DNA of 64,000 nt from Geomonas oryzisoli. GTDB lineage: Bacteria; Desulfobacterota; Desulfuromonadia; Geobacterales; Geobacteraceae. The stretch lies in assembly GCF_018986915.1 (NCBI RefSeq), contig NZ_CP076723.1, positions 777,501 through 841,500 on the forward strand. The letters run 5' to 3'. The position numbers and the translations under genes are program-made. The notes below the pieces were generated by a model that searched no databases, had not been told where the DNA came from, and was given only the letters and a program-made list of their open reading frames with translations. Within the stretch, counting starts at the first letter, position 1. The number at the start of each line of letters is the position of its first letter. Below, piece by piece: positions 62,538-64,000 of the stretch.

Positions 62538-62578
62538 GGATCTCCTTGAGAACCCTACGATTAAAAACCAAAACCATT

Positions 62579-62746
62579 GGCCACGGAGAACATCTAAACT
62601 TCTGAGAAAACCTAAAGCTAAACCATTGGCCACGGAGATAATCTGAGAACTTCGGAGAAAACCAAATCTTTTGGGTTTAAAACCTTTAGAATCCGTTTTT
62701 GCCTTTCTCAGATTTCCTCAGATTTTCTCCGTGGCTAACGGTTCTG
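62579..62746. repeat. cluster of family B repeats between hpnA and dxs
   Basis: Two direct copies of TTGGCCACGGAGA...CTGAGAA (62577, 62625) face an inverted CTCAGATTTTCTCCGTGGCT followed by AACGGTT (62722-62748). The inverted copy covers the stop codon of hpnA. Confidence 0.75.
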
Positions 62747-63727
62747 AATGTAGCCGTTGTCTTGGAACCATTTCACCGCACGCTCCAGTGCGTCTTCCAC
62801 GGGAGTCTGCGGCAGACCCAGCTCGGCCTGCGCCTTGCCGGAGTCGAAAAACATGAACTTCCTGGCCATCTGCACCCCGGCCAGCGGGATGAGCGGCTCG
62901 CGCCCGGTGACCACGGAGAGCGCATGGTTGGCGTAGGCCGCCATGAGGACCGGGTAGTAGGGGAGTTTCACCCGCGGCGCCTTGAGCCCGGTGAGCGCGG
63001 AGAGCATCTCGAAGATCTGCGCCATGGTGAGGTTGCGGTTCCCCAGGATGTACTTCTCTCCGATCCGCCCCTTCCCGGCCGCCAAGAGGTGCCCCCGCGC
63101 GCAGGCCTCGACGTCGATAAGGTTCAGGCCGGTATCGAGGTAGGCCGGCATCTTGCCGTTCAAAAAGTCGACGATGATCTTCCCGGTCGGGGTCGGCTTC
63201 ACGTCCATCGGCCCGACCGGTGTGGACGGGTTCACGATCACCAGCGGCAGCCCCTTGTCCAGGTACGATTCGGCGGCGCGCTCGGCCAAAAACTTGCTCT
63301 TCTTGTAATCCCCGACCATGTCGACGAAGTCGACCGGCGTGTCCTCGGTGCCGGGGGTGCCGTCGCCGGGGTTGCCCAGGGTCCCCACGCTGCTGGTGTA
63401 GACCACCTTGGCGACGCCGGCGGCCAGCGCCGCCGAGAGTATGTTACGGGTGCCGAGCACGTTGGCGTCGTACATCGCCTGGGGCGTCCGGGTCCAGAGC
63501 CGGTAGTCCGCCGCGGCGTGGAACAGTGCGTCACACCCCGACAGCGCCCGGACCAGCGGCTGGCGTTCGGAGAGATCCCCCTCGTGCAACTCCAGGTCGA
63601 GTCCCGCCAGGTTGCGCCGGTCCGAGCCGGGACGCACCAGCACGCGCACCTGCCACCCGTCCTTCAAAAGCTCGCGCACGATGCTCGCGCCGATGAAACC
63701 GGTCGCCCCGGTGACGAAGGCCTTCAT
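62735..63727 (-). CDS. hpnA: hopanoid-associated sugar epimerase/reductase HpnA (330 aa)
   Basis: Extended short-chain dehydrogenase with GATGFIGASIV at residue 7 (NAD(P) binding) and the YxxxK active site in GDYKKSKFLAE (about 140). The family signature NPSTPVGPMDVKPTPTGK is characteristic of HpnA. It acts on hopanoid side-chain intermediates, with the precise reaction unsettled. Follows shc by 9 bp in the same operon. Its C-terminal residues (YIQNR) and stop overlap a dispersed repeat. Confidence 0.93.
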   Translation of the reverse strand: MKAFVTGATGFIGASIVRELLKDGWQVRVLVRPGSDRRNLAGLDLELHEGDLSERQPLVRALSGCDALFHAAADYRLWTRTPQAMYDANVLGTRNILSAALAAGVAKVVYTSSVGTLGNPGDGTPGTEDTPVDFVDMVGDYKKSKFLAERAAESYLDKGLPLVIVNPSTPVGPMDVKPTPTGKIIVDFLNGKMPAYLDTGLNLIDVEACARGHLLAAGKGRIGEKYILGNRNLTMAQIFEMLSALTGLKAPRVKLPYYPVLMAAYANHALSVVTGREPLIPLAGVQMARKFMFFDSGKAQAELGLPQTPVEDALERAVKWFQDNGYIQNR

Positions 63728-63736
63728 AGCCGCCCG

Positions 63737-64000
63737 TTACTCCAGGCCGCCGGTGAGGGTGCGATAGGTACCCAGCGCCATGAGCGGGAAACAGTTGCGG
63801 TAGATGTGGTACTTGATCATGAAGTACTTGGGGAAGCCGGTCCCCGTGTACTGGGTCTCGTCCCAGGTCCCGTCCTGTCTCTGGGTGGAGATCAGGTACT
63901 GGATGCCGCGCACCACCGTGGAGGAATCCGCCTCGCCGGCCGCCATGAGGCCCAACAGCGCCCAGCCGGTTTGCGACGCGGTGCTCTCCCCCATGCCGGC
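63737..64000 (-). CDS. shc: squalene-hopene cyclase, C-terminal part (continues past the window edge)
   Basis: C-terminal 87 residues of a terpene cyclase: ASQTGWALLGLMAAGEADS, a QW motif (QRQDGTWDE), GTGFPKYFMIKYH and YRNCFPLMALGTYR. These are the closing segments of bacterial squalene-hopene cyclases, which form hopene from squalene at the inner membrane. The 5' part lies beyond 64000. First visible gene of the shc-hpnA-dxs-hpnH operon. Confidence 0.93.
   Translation of the reverse strand, partial: AGMGESTASQTGWALLGLMAAGEADSSTVVRGIQYLISTQRQDGTWDETQYTGTGFPKYFMIKYHIYRNCFPLMALGTYRTLTGGLE

Overview
The window looks like chromosomal DNA of a Geobacter-type bacterium (Desulfuromonadales; Geobacter/Citrifermentans/Geomonas group). 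The basis is GC-rich genes with strong GC third positions, many multiheme c-type cytochromes with CxxCH motifs, a hopanoid gene set, a GEMM-I riboswitch of the type known from Geobacter, and several small families I know mainly from Geobacter.

Layout. 1-2882: the 3' part of a 23S rRNA gene, 5S rRNA and a terminator. 3-15 kb: housekeeping and accessory genes (chemoreceptor, DUF3943 protein, PepD dipeptidase, two radical SAM proteins, DsbC-like thiol protein, acylphosphatase, ProC, MFS transporter). 16.2-24.1 kb (+): a porin-cytochrome cluster (beta-barrel, pentaheme and hexaheme lipoproteins, FN3 lipoprotein, decaheme OmcA/MtrC-type lipoprotein), probably an outer-membrane electron conduit. 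25.0-28.3 kb: glpK and glpD. 28.5-34.1 kb (-): a second, paralogous porin-cytochrome cluster with permuted gene order. 34.3-49.3 kb: mixed genes, including a coiled-coil protein behind a GEMM-I riboswitch, NlpC/P60 and CHAP proteins, a flavin reductase, a histidine kinase, an alkyltransferase-like protein, a 24-unit 21-bp minisatellite, an RDD protein, a RelE/HigB-type toxin-antitoxin pair, a MocR regulator and a divergent pentaheme cytochrome.

49.4-59.4 kb is the most unusual part: what appears to be a decayed chromosomal integron. A divergent integron-integrase pseudogene (nonsense mutation, catalytic domain lost) is followed by a frameshifted small gene, an attI-like end and about 8.6 kb of small AT-richer cassettes separated by attC-like sites (CCAAC ... 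GTTGGCC). The attI-proximal 295 bp occur again 3.5 kb downstream, again directly in front of a cassette. Two copies of a 203-bp MITE sit in the array. A second broken integrase remnant closes it.

59.5-64.0 kb (-): the hopanoid/isoprenoid genes shc (partial), hpnA, dxs and hpnH. Several families of dispersed inverted repeats lie between genes across the whole window.

All assignments come from reading the sequence and recalling family motifs. No database search was run. Large antisense ORFs in the GC-rich genes were left out as shadows.
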